64,000 nt of DNA from Gammaproteobacteria bacterium (GCA_003164785.1 PLUE01000022.1:154590-218589), one strand, 5' to 3'; shown: positions 38,701 through 47,835, counted from the first letter of the stretch. Notes: a model not told the origin generated them from the letters alone. Numbers and translations are program-made.

Positions 38701-39903
38701 TTGTCCGTCAACCTCTCAAAACGTGTGCAAAAGGTTAAACCTTCCCCCACTTTGGCAGTCACTGCGCGAGCCGCCAAACTCAAGGCGGAAGGCAAGGACA
38801 TCATCGGCCTGGGGGCCGGCGAACCGGATTTCGATACGCCCATCCATATCGCGGATGCCGGCGTCGACGCCATCCGCAAAGGCATTACCCGGTATACCGC
38901 AGTCGACGGCACGGCCGAACTGAAAGACGCCATTATCGCGAAGTTCAAGCGCGACAACGAGCTTACCTACGAGCGCAGTCAGATTCTGGTCTCCTCGGGC
39001 GCGAAGCAAACCTGCTTCAACCTGTGCGCTGCGCTGCTGGACCCGGGCGACGAATGCATCATTCCGGCGCCCTACTGGGTATCGTACCCCGACATGGTGA
39101 TCCTGGCCGATGGCGTGCCGGTCTGCATCTATGGTGGTGCGGATCAAGGATACAAGATTACGCCGGCGCAATTGTCCGCGGCAATCACGCCCCGCACCAA
39201 GCTGCTGTTCCTCAACAGCCCGAGCAATCCCACGGGCGCGGCGTACACCCGCGCCGAGCTTCAGGCCCTCGGTGCCGTGCTGGACCAGCATCCGCAGATC
39301 GTCATCGCCTCCGACGAAATGTACGAGCATATTTATTGGGCCCGGGAGCCGTTCACCAGCTTCGCCCAGGCAAATCCCCAACTCTACGACCGCACGGTGA
39401 CGATCAACGGGGTTTCCAAGGCCTATGCGATGACCGGATGGCGCATCGGCTATTGCGGAGGCCCCAAGGCACTGGTGGCCGCCATGGGCACGATTCAGGG
39501 CCAATCGACGTCGAACGCGTCCAGCATCTCCCAGCGGGCGGCCACCGTGGCGCTCAACGGCGATCAAACTTGCGTCAAGAACATGAACAAGGCCTTCCAG
39601 GAGCGCCATGACTTCGTGGTCGCCGGACTCAATGCCATTCCGGGCATTTCCTGCCGCCCCGGTGCAGGCACGTTCTACGCGTTCGCCGATGTCACGGGCG
39701 CCATGCAAGCGCTCGGCATGAAGGACGACGGTGACTTCGCCGAGTACCTGCTGGTCGAGACGGGCGTCGCCGTGGTTCCGGGAACCGGCTTCGGCGCGCC
39801 CGGCCACATCCGCATCTCGTTCGCCTGCAGCCTCGAGATGCTGGCCGATGCCTTGCGTCGGATCGAGCGCGCGCTGTCGGTGGCGGTCGCAAAGCGCGCT
39901 TAA
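38701..39903 (+). CDS. aspC: aspartate aminotransferase (class I)
   Basis: A 400-residue PLP aminotransferase of the class I gamma/beta type. The N-terminus KRVQKVKPSPTLAVTARAAKL, GLGAGEPDFDTP, NSPSNPTGAAY and the PLP-lysine segment GVSKAYAMTGWRIGY match aspartate aminotransferases of this type. The start is TTG at 38701, fixed by family alignment. It is divergent from uvrB. Activity on glutamate/prephenate cannot be excluded. Confidence 0.93.
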   Translation: MSVNLSKRVQKVKPSPTLAVTARAAKLKAEGKDIIGLGAGEPDFDTPIHIADAGVDAIRKGITRYTAVDGTAELKDAIIAKFKRDNELTYERSQILVSSGAKQTCFNLCAALLDPGDECIIPAPYWVSYPDMVILADGVPVCIYGGADQGYKITPAQLSAAITPRTKLLFLNSPSNPTGAAYTRAELQALGAVLDQHPQIVIASDEMYEHIYWAREPFTSFAQANPQLYDRTVTINGVSKAYAMTGWRIGYCGGPKALVAAMGTIQGQSTSNASSISQRAATVALNGDQTCVKNMNKAFQERHDFVVAGLNAIPGISCRPGAGTFYAFADVTGAMQALGMKDDGDFAEYLLVETGVAVVPGTGFGAPGHIRISFACSLEMLADALRRIERALSVAVAKRA

Positions 39904-39976
39904 GGCCGCCCGTGCACGGAGCCGCGCGTTGGGCGGCGGTGCAGCAATGGGCGGCTGCGCCCCGGGTGGCCACCCC

Positions 39977-40336
39977 ACGGGCGCCTGGGACGAACAGACG
40001 CAGCGCACCCAAACCGACGTGTATGGAAATGCCCTGTATATCTCCACCGTCGACGCCGACAAGCGGGTCGTGGCCGCCGTCGCTGCGGTTGCCGCCGCGC
40101 GCGGCATCCCCAAGGCCCAGGTCGCCCTCGCCTGGGTCGCACAAAAGGCGATAGTCACCGCCCCCATCATCGGCGCGTCCAAACCCCAGCATCTCGACGA
40201 TGCCGTGGCCGCCCTGACGCTGGAATTAACGGCATCCGAGCTCGCGCAACTCGAAGCCCCGACGTCCCGCACCCCATCGCCGGGCACTCCTGACGCCGTG
40301 GGTCGCCCGCTTTGTTGCGCAGTTTTCTTGACTTAA
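39977..40336 (+). pseudogene. remnant of an aldo/keto reductase gene (C-terminal part)
   Basis: The plus strand keeps an open frame resembling only the last third of an aldo/keto reductase. YISTVDADKRVVAAVAAVAAARGIPKAQVALAWV is followed by VTAPIIGASKPQHLDDAVAAL and ELAQLEAPTSR. The catalytic Asp/Tyr/Lys/His part is absent, and there is no start codon with a ribosome binding site. The degraded C-terminal tail runs on to a stop just before tRNA-Asn. It lies directly after aspC and is best read as a decayed or truncated gene, perhaps cut by events at the tRNA. Confidence 0.7.
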
Positions 40337-40373
40337 GGGTCCGGCTTCCCGACAATCCGCGCCTCTTCCGCAT

Positions 40374-40448
40374 TCCCCGGTAGCTCAGTGGTAGAGCGAC
40401 GGACTGTTAATCCGTTGGTCGGCGGTTCGAATCCGTCCCGGGGAGCCA
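40374..40448 (+). tRNA. tRNA-Asn (anticodon GTT)
   Basis: Acceptor TCCCCGG pairs with CCGGGGA, the D-arm is GCTC/GAGC, the anticodon stem is ACGGA/TCCGT around loop CTGTTAA (GTT), and the T-arm is GGCGG-TTCGAAT-CCGTC. CCA is encoded at 40446-40448. Its 3' tail is repeated twice downstream. Confidence 0.96.
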
Positions 40449-40499
40449 ATTTAGACCGGTTTGAGAACCCTCACCGGGCTTCGAATGTTTACCGTTTCA

Positions 40500-40639
40500 A
40501 TTCGAACCGCCGACATAAACAAGCCGGTTCGACAACTTGGCCACAGGCCAAGTTGGACGCCGGCGCGTTTCGCGGCGGCGGTCCGTAGCGCAGCGGAGGA
40601 TTCGCGGCGCAGCCGCGAACAATCCGTCCCGGGGAGCCA
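40500..40639 (+). repeat. tRNA-Asn-tail repeat, copy 1
   Basis: A 140-base unit. It begins with the reverse complement of the tRNA-Asn T-arm (ATTCGAACCGCCGA, 14 bases) and ends with an exact 19-base copy of the tRNA 3' tail including CCA (40621-40639). Inside are two perfect hairpins: CAACTTGGCC-ACA-GGCCAAGTTG (40533-40555) and TTCGCGGC-GCA-GCCGCGAA (40601-40619). No protein is encoded. Confidence 0.85.
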
Positions 40640-40692
40640 TTCTTATACGGCCCACAAAACCGATTTCCGCGTCGAGCAGCCGTTTGGTGCCT

Positions 40693-40833
40693 ATTCGAAC
40701 CGCCGACAGACAACAAGCCGGTTCGACAACTTGGCCATAGGCCAAGTTGGACGCCGACGCGTTTCGCGGCGGCGGTCCGTAGCGCAGCGGAGGATTCGCG
40801 GCGCAGCCGCGAACAATCCGTCCCGGGAAGCCA
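40693..40833 (+). repeat. tRNA-Asn-tail repeat, copy 2
   Basis: A second unit about 95 percent identical to copy 1. It has the same inverted T-arm at its left end, the same two hairpins (40727-40749 with loop ATA instead of ACA; 40795-40813) and the tRNA 3' tail at its right end with one change (CCCGGGAAGCCA). The 53 bases separating the copies are unrelated to the repeat. Confidence 0.85.
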
Positions 40834-40863
40834 ATGTCGCCTGTCGATAGACAACAGCGCCGG

Positions 40864-41250
40864 TCACCATTCCATTAGGTCGAGACCAGGAACATCCCGA
40901 AAGTCCACGGCATTGCGAGTGACGAGCGTCGCGCGATGCACCAGCGCCTGGGCGGCAATCATGCGATCCAGAATCTTTCGGCGCGAATACCCCGCGGACT
41001 CGACGATCTGACGATACGCATCGGCAGCGGTGTCATCGAAAGCCAGCACGGGTAACGCCGCCAATATCGCGTCCAACCGCGGTCGGCGAACGCCAGTTTG
41101 CGCCGGGTCCCGATAGACGCCGCCCTCGAGTTCCACTCGAGTGACGACCGACAACAAAATCGCCCCGGTCAACGCCGCCACCTTCGCAGTGACCGATTCA
41201 TCCCCATCGCGCAAATGGATGGCGACGTCGGTATCCAGCAGAAATGCCAA
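40864..41250 (-). CDS. vapC: VapC-type PIN-domain ribonuclease toxin
   Basis: A 128-residue PIN-domain protein. The acidic metal-binding residues lie in FLLDTDVAIHL (Asp), VTRVELEGG (Glu) and the C-terminal TRNAVDFRDVPGL (Asp). It starts at TTG 41250, three bases after the end of the antitoxin gene, so translation is coupled. VapC toxins cut tRNA or rRNA; the target here is unknown. The pair sits next to the tRNA-tail repeats, a typical place for acquired modules. Confidence 0.9.
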   Translation of the reverse strand: MAFLLDTDVAIHLRDGDESVTAKVAALTGAILLSVVTRVELEGGVYRDPAQTGVRRPRLDAILAALPVLAFDDTAADAYRQIVESAGYSRRKILDRMIAAQALVHRATLVTRNAVDFRDVPGLDLMEW

Positions 41251-41253
41251 GCC

Positions 41254-41493
41254 TCAGAGCCCCGGCCGTTCCGGCAGTACCTGGTCGTCGCGCTCCTCAA
41301 TGCTCGCTGGGCGGGCAAGCTGCGCCAACTGCTCCACCAGTGCACCGATGGGCTTGCGGGAGGGATAAATAGTGAGAACATCGCCGGAGCGCACGATGGT
41401 CACTTCCACGTCTCGCCCGAACGCGACATTTCGGGGTAATCGGACGGCTTCGCTGTTCCCGCTACGAAAAATCCGGCTTTCGGCAATGGCCAT
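41254..41493 (-). CDS. vapB: VapB-type antitoxin (AbrB/SpoVT fold)
   Basis: A 79-residue protein with a swapped-hairpin DNA-binding fold: SRIFRSGNSEAVRLPRNVAF then VTIVRSGDVLTIYP. The C-terminal tail (RPASIEERDDQVLPERPGL) would block the toxin. ATG at 41493 has GGAGG 9 bases upstream and is preferred to a frame beginning at 41514. It is expected to repress its own promoter with VapC. Confidence 0.9.
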   Translation of the reverse strand: MAIAESRIFRSGNSEAVRLPRNVAFGRDVEVTIVRSGDVLTIYPSRKPIGALVEQLAQLARPASIEERDDQVLPERPGL

Positions 41494-41553
41494 ATCAACC
41501 TCCCACGTCATCACACGTATATACGACAGGTTGTTGACGAGCGCAAGTGCCGT

Positions 41554-41838
41554 CTACCGCATGCCGACCGGACGCGCGTCAGGCTGCGCGCTCCCCTCGA
41601 CCCGCCGCCAACCCGCAGCGCGATGGACCACGAAATAGCCCTGCACAGCATCGGTGCGGGGTGCCGCGCCGCTCCACTGGGTCTCGTGCGTCACGACGAA
41701 GCCGGCCGAATCGCAGAACGGTATCCAATCGCTCGCAGCCACTCCCTGCGGCGGAGCCGGTGTGCCCAAGCCGCGCGCATACGGCACGACGCCCGCGACG
41801 ATCACGATGACCACCAGCAAACCGAGTACCTTCTTCAT
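41554..41838 (-). CDS. small exported protein of unknown function
   Basis: A 94-residue protein with a cleavable-type signal (KKVLGLLVVIVIVAGVVPYARG, residues 2-23). A short polar region follows (ASDWIPFCDSAGFVVTHETQWSG, then YFVVHRAAGWRRVE). AAGGAA five bases before ATG supports this start over longer frames. No family is recognised. The single mature cysteine may be incidental. Confidence 0.65.
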   Translation of the reverse strand: MKKVLGLLVVIVIVAGVVPYARGLGTPAPPQGVAASDWIPFCDSAGFVVTHETQWSGAAPRTDAVQGYFVVHRAAGWRRVEGSAQPDARPVGMR

Positions 41839-41949
41839 ATGAGTTCCTTCTGAAATGAATGATGAATGGCCTGTTTGGTTGAGCCCAAACCTGCGACGAT
41901 AGTTCCTGCCGATTAATCCCCGGAACACCCCTCATCGGACCGCGCCGCC

Positions 41950-42090
41950 ATGAAAACCGTCATCGGTCTCCTCGCCATTCTGTGCATGACCGGCTGTGCC
42001 GTCTGCAAATCAACGGACTCCCAGGAAATCTGCCGCACCAAACAACGCGATCATTCCCAGCGCAGCTCGAGCATCGACGCCCAACGCTAG
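41950..42090 (+). CDS. small putative lipoprotein
   Basis: A 46-residue frame. The N-terminus MKTVIGLLAILCMTGC has a positively charged start, a hydrophobic run and a lipobox-like L-C-M-T-G-C ending in Cys16. The mature part is short and polar (AVCKSTDSQEICRTKQRDHS). It is divergent from the small exported protein at 41838, with about 110 bases between them. No clear ribosome binding site was seen, so coding status is tentative. Confidence 0.5.
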   Translation: MKTVIGLLAILCMTGCAVCKSTDSQEICRTKQRDHSQRSSSIDAQR

Positions 42091-42175
42091 TTTTTGCCGT
42101 GGACGACCTCCTGCGCTACACCCATGCGCTCAATCGAGGCTCAGATCCCCGCGGCTCACGGCCGCCCGCTCATTG

Positions 42176-43078
42176 ATGCGCGAGGTGGAAACCGCTTACC
42201 ATCTGCCGGTGATCGAACAATTACCCGGGAACCCTGAGACGCCTGAATCCCAATATACCGGCGGCCTCCGAACTCGCCGCGTGACGGAACACGGCAGCCT
42301 TTCCGTTGCCGACGCGTGGTACCGCCGGCTCGACCTCGACAATGGCGTGACCCGCTTCTGGGAGCCTCACGTACATCCCCTCGAACAGGCAAACTTCTGG
42401 CACATCCGTGGTCGGGACCGTGACCTGCTGATCGACAGCGGGATGGGCATCGTGCCCCTGCGCCGCAGCTTTCCCGACCTGTTCGGCACGGCGGACATCA
42501 TTGCCCTGGCCACCCATACGCACATCGATCACATCGGCGCCATCCATGAGTTCGAGCAACGCTGGGTGCATTCGGCTGAAGCGCGCCACATGGAAAACCC
42601 GACGGGCATCACCACCCTGGTGTGCGCCGACATCCCGGCGGCACTTTGCCGCTCCTTCATCGATGCGGGGTATCCCCCCTTCGGCGAGTTTCTGATCGAC
42701 GCGCTCCCGCATGCGGCCTATGTGCCGGAAAGCTACCGCCTGCACGGCGCAGCGGCCACCAAGCTCGTCGCGCACGGCGACATCATCGATCTCGGCGACC
42801 GCCGGTTCGACATCATCCATCTACCAGGACATTCGCCGGGCAGCATCTGCGTGTGGGAGCGGGAGACCGGATCGCTTTTCACCGGCGATCTCGTCTACGA
42901 TGGACCCCTGGTGTACGAAGGTCCCGGGATGGACCTCGAGGTCTACGCCCGATCGCTGCGAGCCCTCAAGGAACTCCCCATCAAGGTGGTTCACGCGGGC
43001 CACGATCCGAGCTTCGATAAGGGCCGCCTGACCCAGATCATCGACGTCTACCTGCAGCGCTGGGGCATGACTCCCTAG
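42176..43078 (+). CDS. MBL-fold metallo-hydrolase
   Basis: A 300-residue metallo-beta-lactamase-fold protein. The metal motif THTHIDHIGA (H-x-H-x-D-H) is followed by LPGHSPGSICVW and FTGDLVYDGP, with a distal His in VVHAGHDPSFDKG. A longer open frame begins at 41996, but ATG at 42176 avoids overlap with the small lipoprotein frame. Possible roles are hydrolase or lactonase; no substrate can be assigned. Confidence 0.82.
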   Translation: MREVETAYHLPVIEQLPGNPETPESQYTGGLRTRRVTEHGSLSVADAWYRRLDLDNGVTRFWEPHVHPLEQANFWHIRGRDRDLLIDSGMGIVPLRRSFPDLFGTADIIALATHTHIDHIGAIHEFEQRWVHSAEARHMENPTGITTLVCADIPAALCRSFIDAGYPPFGEFLIDALPHAAYVPESYRLHGAAATKLVAHGDIIDLGDRRFDIIHLPGHSPGSICVWERETGSLFTGDLVYDGPLVYEGPGMDLEVYARSLRALKELPIKVVHAGHDPSFDKGRLTQIIDVYLQRWGMTP

Positions 43079-43173
43079 GAGCGGTCAAACGCGCATGTTG
43101 CTGCGTCGCGGACCCGGTCCTCGTTGGCTATAATGCCGCGCACTCTCCCGGCCAGCCGTCCTAGGAAACCTGA

Positions 43174-45339
43174 ATGAAAGCCACCGTTAGGATCGATCAG
43201 ATTGAAGTCGACCGCGTTTTGTATGATTTCGTCGCACAAGAGGCGTTACCCGGAACCGGCGTCGAGGAACGGCCATTTTGGAGCGGATTCTCCAAGTTGC
43301 TCCAGGATTTCTCGCCGCGAAATGCAGCGCTGCTCGAGAAACGCGACCGCCTGCAGGCGCAAATCGACGGTTGGCACGCAAAGCACCCGGGCGCCAGATT
43401 CGACGCGGCCAGCTACAAGAGCTTTTTGCAGGAGATCGGCTACCTGGTGCCCGAAGGCGGCGCATTCGCCGTCGACACCGCCCATGTCGATGCCGAAATC
43501 GCCCACATCGCGGGGCCCCAATTGGTGGTTCCGGTCAATAATGCCCGATATGCCCTGAACGCGGCCAATGCGCGGTGGGGCAGTTTGTACGACGCGCTCT
43601 ATGGCACCGATGCCATTCCCGAGGGCGCCACCGCCAAGCGGGGCGGCGCCTACAATCCGGAGCGCGGCGCTCTGGTGATCGAGTTTGCACGAAAGTTCCT
43701 GGATCAAAGCGTGCCGCTGTCGGCAGGCAGCCATCGCGACGCCGTCGGCTATCGAATCGCCGACCGTGGATTGGAAGCGCTGCTCGAATCCGGCGCCGGC
43801 ATCGGCCTCGCCGACCCGGCGGCGCTGGTCGGATTTCAGGGCGACGCGGCGGCGCCCGCGGTGATCCTTCTGCAGCATCACGGACTGCATATCGAATTGC
43901 ATGTCGACCGGCAGCACTTCATCGGGCGCACCGATGCCGCAGGCATCAGCGATATCGTCCTCGAGTCCGCCATCACCACCATCCAGGATTGCGAGGACTC
44001 GGTCGCCGCCGTGAGCACCGAGGACAAAGTCCTGGTGTATCGCAACTGGCTGGGACTCATGAATGGCACACTCGAAGCGTCGCTTCAGAAAGGCGCCAAG
44101 ACCGTGGTGCGGCGGCTGAACCCGGATCGTCGCTACCGCACGGTCTCCGGCACCGAACGGGTGCTTCCCGGCCGCAGCCTGATGTTGGTGCGCAACGTCG
44201 GACATCATATGGTCTCCGACATGATCACGCTGGACGGGGCTCCGGTGCCGGAAACCATGATCGACGCGGTCATCACGTCGCTCATCGCACTGCACGATCT
44301 GCGTGCCGGTGCGCAACAGAACTCGCGATCCGGCTCGGTCTACATCGTCAAGCCGAAGTTGCACGGGCCCGAGGAAGTCGCCTTCGCGGGCGAATTATTC
44401 GCGGCGGTGGAAGATCTGCTGGGACTCCCGCGCCTGACCCTCAAGATCGGCATCATGGATGAAGAGCGCCGCACCAGCGTCAACCTCACGGAGTGCATAC
44501 GGGCCGTGAAGGACCGGGTGATGTTCATCAACACGGGATTTCTCGACCGTACCGGCGACGAGATTCACACGTCCATGGAAGCGGCTGCCATTCCCCGCAA
44601 GAGCGATCTGAAAAAGGCCATCTGGTTGGACGCGTACGAGCGGCAAAACGTCGACGTGGGTCTCGCGTGCGGCCTGCGTGGTCACGCGCAAATCGGCAAG
44701 GGCATGTGGGCGATGCCGGATCTCATGGCCGACATGTTGAAGGCCAAGATCGCGCATCCGCTGGCGGGCGCCAACACGGCGTGGGTGCCCTCGCCCACGG
44801 CCGCCACGCTGCATGCATTGCATTATCACCAGGTCGACGTCGCCGCCGTGCAGGCCCAGTTGAGCGGCCGCAAGCGTGCAGCGCTCGACGATATCCTGAC
44901 GCCGCCGCTGGTGGACAAGCCCGCATGGACGGCCGCCGAGATCGAGGAAGAACTCAACAACAATGCGCAGAGCATTCTGGGCTACGTGGTCCGCTGGATC
45001 GACGCCGGCGTCGGTTGCTCGAAGGTGCCCGACTATTACAATGTCGCTCTGATGGAGGACCGCGCCACGTTGCGCATCTCGAGCCAGCACGTCGCGAACT
45101 GGCTGCATCACGGCATTTGCTCGCGCGAGCAAGTGTTGGGCGCGCTCGAGCGGATGGCGAAAGTCGTCGATGCGCAAAACGCCGGCGATCCCGCGTATGT
45201 GGCAATGAGCGACAACCCTCAGGCCAATGTGGCGTTCCAGGCCGCATGCGACCTGGTCTTCAAGGGCCGCGAGCAGCCCAACGGCTACACCGAGGCGATT
45301 CTCACCGCCCGGCGCAAAGAACGAACCCATGCAAATTAA
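43174..45339 (+). CDS. glcB: malate synthase G
   Basis: A 721-residue monomeric malate synthase of the G type. Core signatures are [18 protein letters not shown], the catalytic-barrel stretch [36 protein letters not shown] and [14 protein letters not shown]. It condenses glyoxylate with acetyl-CoA. It is followed after 24 bases by a GlcG-family gene, as in glycolate utilisation operons, although no glcDEF genes are present. Length equals that of the E. coli enzyme. Confidence 0.97.
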   Translation: MKATVRIDQIEVDRVLYDFVAQEALPGTGVEERPFWSGFSKLLQDFSPRNAALLEKRDRLQAQIDGWHAKHPGARFDAASYKSFLQEIGYLVPEGGAFAVDTAHVDAEIAHIAGPQLVVPVNNARYALNAANARWGSLYDALYGTDAIPEGATAKRGGAYNPERGALVIEFARKFLDQSVPLSAGSHRDAVGYRIADRGLEALLESGAGIGLADPAALVGFQGDAAAPAVILLQHHGLHIELHVDRQHFIGRTDAAGISDIVLESAITTIQDCEDSVAAVSTEDKVLVYRNWLGLMNGTLEASLQKGAKTVVRRLNPDRRYRTVSGTERVLPGRSLMLVRNVGHHMVSDMITLDGAPVPETMIDAVITSLIALHDLRAGAQQNSRSGSVYIVKPKLHGPEEVAFAGELFAAVEDLLGLPRLTLKIGIMDEERRTSVNLTECIRAVKDRVMFINTGFLDRTGDEIHTSMEAAAIPRKSDLKKAIWLDAYERQNVDVGLACGLRGHAQIGKGMWAMPDLMADMLKAKIAHPLAGANTAWVPSPTAATLHALHYHQVDVAAVQAQLSGRKRAALDDILTPPLVDKPAWTAAEIEEELNNNAQSILGYVVRWIDAGVGCSKVPDYYNVALMEDRATLRISSQHVANWLHHGICSREQVLGALERMAKVVDAQNAGDPAYVAMSDNPQANVAFQAACDLVFKGREQPNGYTEAILTARRKERTHAN

Positions 45340-45363
45340 CATCCCCACCATTCGGAGTCATTG

Positions 45364-45789
45364 ATGAGCCAACTGTCCCTTGCGCAAGCGAATAAGATCA
45401 TCGAAACGGCATTGGCCACCGCACGCACCAAAGGCTACCGCCCGATGGGCGTGATCGTGCTCGACGAGGCCGGCCACGTCCGCGCCTTTCAGCGCGAGGA
45501 TGGCGCCAGCATGTTTCGCATGGATGTCGCGACCGGCAAGGCCTGGGCTGCCGTCAGCATGGGTGCCTCGAGCCGCACGTTGAATGAACGCGCACGTGAA
45601 AATCCAACCTTCTTCGGTGCGCTTCCGGCCACGGCGCAGGGCAAATTCCTGGCGCAGCCCGGCGCGGTACTCATCAAGAACGCCGCCGGCGAGATCCTCG
45701 GCGCGGCCGGCGCCAGCGGCGGCACCGGTGATGAGGACGAGGAGATTTGCATCGCCGGCATCGCCGCCGCCGGATTGAAGCACACCTGA
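45364..45789 (+). CDS. glcG: GlcG/HbpS-family protein
   Basis: A 141-residue small alpha/beta protein of the GlcG/HbpS family: ALATARTKGYRPMGVIVLDEAGH, MDVATGKAWAAVSMG and the conserved C-terminal LGAAGASGGTGDEDEEICIAG. ATG at 45364 is taken; TTG at 45361 is in frame. It lies in an operon with glcB. GlcG's role in glycolate metabolism is unclear, and relatives bind heme or cobalamin. Confidence 0.9.
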   Translation: MSQLSLAQANKIIETALATARTKGYRPMGVIVLDEAGHVRAFQREDGASMFRMDVATGKAWAAVSMGASSRTLNERARENPTFFGALPATAQGKFLAQPGAVLIKNAAGEILGAAGASGGTGDEDEEICIAGIAAAGLKHT

Positions 45790-45797
45790 CGCGTCAA

Positions 45798-45830
45798 CGC
45801 GCCCGGTATGGCTCAGGCATACCGGGCGCG
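45798..45830. terminator. 13-bp stem-loop between convergent glcG and amidase genes
   Basis: CGCGCCCGGTATG and CATACCGGGCGCG form a perfect 13-base-pair stem with a 7-base loop. It lies 9 bases after the glcG stop and overlaps the last codons and stop of the convergent amidase. No T-tract follows on either strand, so it may be a pause or RNA-stabilising structure instead of a classical intrinsic terminator. Confidence 0.55.
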
Positions 45831-47255
45831 CAGCAAGGCCAATCGCTCCGCCCAAGGCATTTCTCGCTCCAGCCACGCGGCGAGCGTCAGCAATAGCGCG
45901 TCGCTGCCGAGGGGCGCCGCCAATTGCACGCCGATCGGCAGACCGTCAACCGACATCGCGAGCGGCAATGACATCGCAGGTTGGCCCGTCGCGTTGAAAA
46001 TCTCGGTGTAAGGCGCGTAGCCATACGAATCCGCATTCCAACGTTCGAGGTCGAACGCCGCAGTGCGCCCGTCGATCTGACCGATGCGCACCGGAAGATC
46101 GGCGGTGGTGGGCATGAGCAAAACATCGAATTGCTCGAACATCCGGGCCATGTCGCGCGTCGCGACGGTCAACGCGCGCCGTGCGCGCGCATAGTCGACC
46201 GCGCTGCACCGCTTGCCCAACGCCACCGCGGCCCACGTCAGCGCCTCGAGTTCGTCCGCCTGCGGTTCACGGCCGACACGTGCCCGATAGAAGTCGATCT
46301 CCTCCGCGATCGCGGTGAGCCAAATGATGGCCGCGGGATCGCCGACGGCCGCCGAGGTGGGAAAAATGAACTCGCCGACCCGATGTCCGGCGTGCGCCAA
46401 CACGGCGGCGGTTCGTTCCACGGCCGCGCCGATCTCCGGGTGCGGCCGCAGGCCGGCCGGCGCCGCCAGTCCGACGCCGATGCGCAGACGCGGCAACGGT
46501 GCCGCCAACGAGGACACGAACCCGCGTCGCGAATCCAATGGGACTCGCGACGTCGGTTCCAGGCCGGCCGTGAGATCGAGCATCAAGGCCGAGTCTCGGA
46601 CCGTGCGCGACAGCACGTGTTCGCAGTCGAGGCCGCCGGCCAGTTCATCCAGATGGGGACCGCCCGGGACCCAACCGCGGGAGGGCTTCAGGCCCACCAG
46701 GCCGCAGGCGGCTGCCGGCACCCGAATCGAGCCGCCGGAATCCGTGGCATGCGCGATCGGGACCATGCCCGCGGCAACCGCGGCGGCCGCACCGCCGCTC
46801 GACCCCCCGGGGCTGCGCGACAGGTTCCAAGGGTTCCGCGTCGGTCCGCGCCAGGTCGGCTCGGTGACGAACTCTCCCGCAAACTCCGGCGTGTTGGTCC
46901 GTCCCAGGATGGAAAGACCCGCCGCGCGCCATCGCGCCGCCAACGGCGAGTCGACGGTGGCCGGCGGAAGCGACTCGAGCCAGCGACAGGAAGACGTCAG
47001 GTGCAATCCCGCCACGTCGATGTTCATGTCCTTCGCCAGAAACGGCACCCCGGCGAGCGGGGCATGCGGATCGATTCGTGCCGCCGCCGCCCGTGCGAGT
47101 GAGTACCCCCGCTCGACCACGGCATTCAATGCGGGGTTCAACGCATCGATGCGCTCGATGGCGGCGTCGGTCAGCGCCTCCGGCGTGACCTCTCCGCGAT
47201 GCACGAGTTCGGCCAGACCGGTGGCATCCAATGCCACATAGTCAGTCGCGCGCAT
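45813..47255 (-). CDS. amidase-signature family amidase
   Basis: A 480-residue amidase-signature enzyme. The Ser-cisSer-Lys triad is visible: Lys in VPFLAKDMNID (near residue 73), cis-Ser in SPGGSSGGAAAA and nucleophile Ser in ATDSGGSIRVPA. GLVGLKPSRGWVP follows as usual. It hydrolyses an amide, but the substrate is unknown; it is not the allophanate hydrolase, which is encoded separately at 58095. The start overlaps the end of a membrane protein gene by 14 bases. Confidence 0.88.
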   Translation of the reverse strand: MRATDYVALDATGLAELVHRGEVTPEALTDAAIERIDALNPALNAVVERGYSLARAAAARIDPHAPLAGVPFLAKDMNIDVAGLHLTSSCRWLESLPPATVDSPLAARWRAAGLSILGRTNTPEFAGEFVTEPTWRGPTRNPWNLSRSPGGSSGGAAAAVAAGMVPIAHATDSGGSIRVPAAACGLVGLKPSRGWVPGGPHLDELAGGLDCEHVLSRTVRDSALMLDLTAGLEPTSRVPLDSRRGFVSSLAAPLPRLRIGVGLAAPAGLRPHPEIGAAVERTAAVLAHAGHRVGEFIFPTSAAVGDPAAIIWLTAIAEEIDFYRARVGREPQADELEALTWAAVALGKRCSAVDYARARRALTVATRDMARMFEQFDVLLMPTTADLPVRIGQIDGRTAAFDLERWNADSYGYAPYTEIFNATGQPAMSLPLAMSVDGLPIGVQLAAPLGSDALLLTLAAWLEREMPWAERLALLRARYA

Positions 47256-47835
47256 GCTGCCGGAACGCGTGCACGCCCTGGAAGGCGAGCACCAGACTGC
47301 CGATGAGGGCGAGATACGCGCCGCCGCCGACGGCGATATGTCGCGACACCAGCCCGCTTCCGCGCCGGGCGAGATCGTTGGCGAAATGAATCAAATTGCC
47401 CGTCACCGATTTCGCATCGCTCGGCGTCGCGAAGAACTCGCCGGACGTCCTCGAGTAGAGAATGGCGCCGCACCCGATAATCAACGCCAGCGGCAGAAGA
47501 TACACCAGCCACCCGGCGCGTCCCTTGACCAGACGCGGCGCAAGCGGCGCCGCGGCGCATGCCAGACACACCACTCCGAACAACACTCTCTGCAAGGAGG
47601 TCTCGACGCCGAAAAACAGGCGCATCGGATCCGCGATGACCGCAGCCATGTCGAAGAAGCGCACACCATGCTCGAGCGAGCCCAGGGTGACGACCAAGGT
47701 ATTCGTGAAATACCAGCCGAAAACGACGCACAGCATCGCCAGCTTGGTCGACGTCTCGAGTTCCCCGAAGGCACGGACCACCCGGCCCAGGAAAATCCCG
47801 AACGCGAACGCAACCCTGCTGTGAGGCGGTTCCAT
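47242..47835 (-). CDS. small polytopic membrane protein
   Basis: A 197-residue protein with about four hydrophobic segments: LAMLCVVFGWYFTNTLVVTL, VLFGVVCLACAAAPLAP, GWLVYLLPLALIIGCGAILY and GGAYLALIGSLVLAFQ. ATG at 47835 is chosen over a start at 47877 that lacks a binding site. No family was recognised. It is coupled to the amidase by overlap, suggesting cotranscription; function unknown. Confidence 0.68.
   Translation of the reverse strand: MEPPHSRVAFAFGIFLGRVVRAFGELETSTKLAMLCVVFGWYFTNTLVVTLGSLEHGVRFFDMAAVIADPMRLFFGVETSLQRVLFGVVCLACAAAPLAPRLVKGRAGWLVYLLPLALIIGCGAILYSRTSGEFFATPSDAKSVTGNLIHFANDLARRGSGLVSRHIAVGGGAYLALIGSLVLAFQGVHAFRQHARD

Noticed and set aside
40500-40833. CRISPR array
   Set aside because: Only two long units are present, with internal hairpins and tRNA-tail ends; unit and spacer lengths do not fit a CRISPR array, and no cas genes are in the window.
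45813-47255. Second allophanate hydrolase for the guanidine pathway
   Set aside because: It has the amidase core only, without the C-terminal AtzF domain, and is separated from the locus by other genes.
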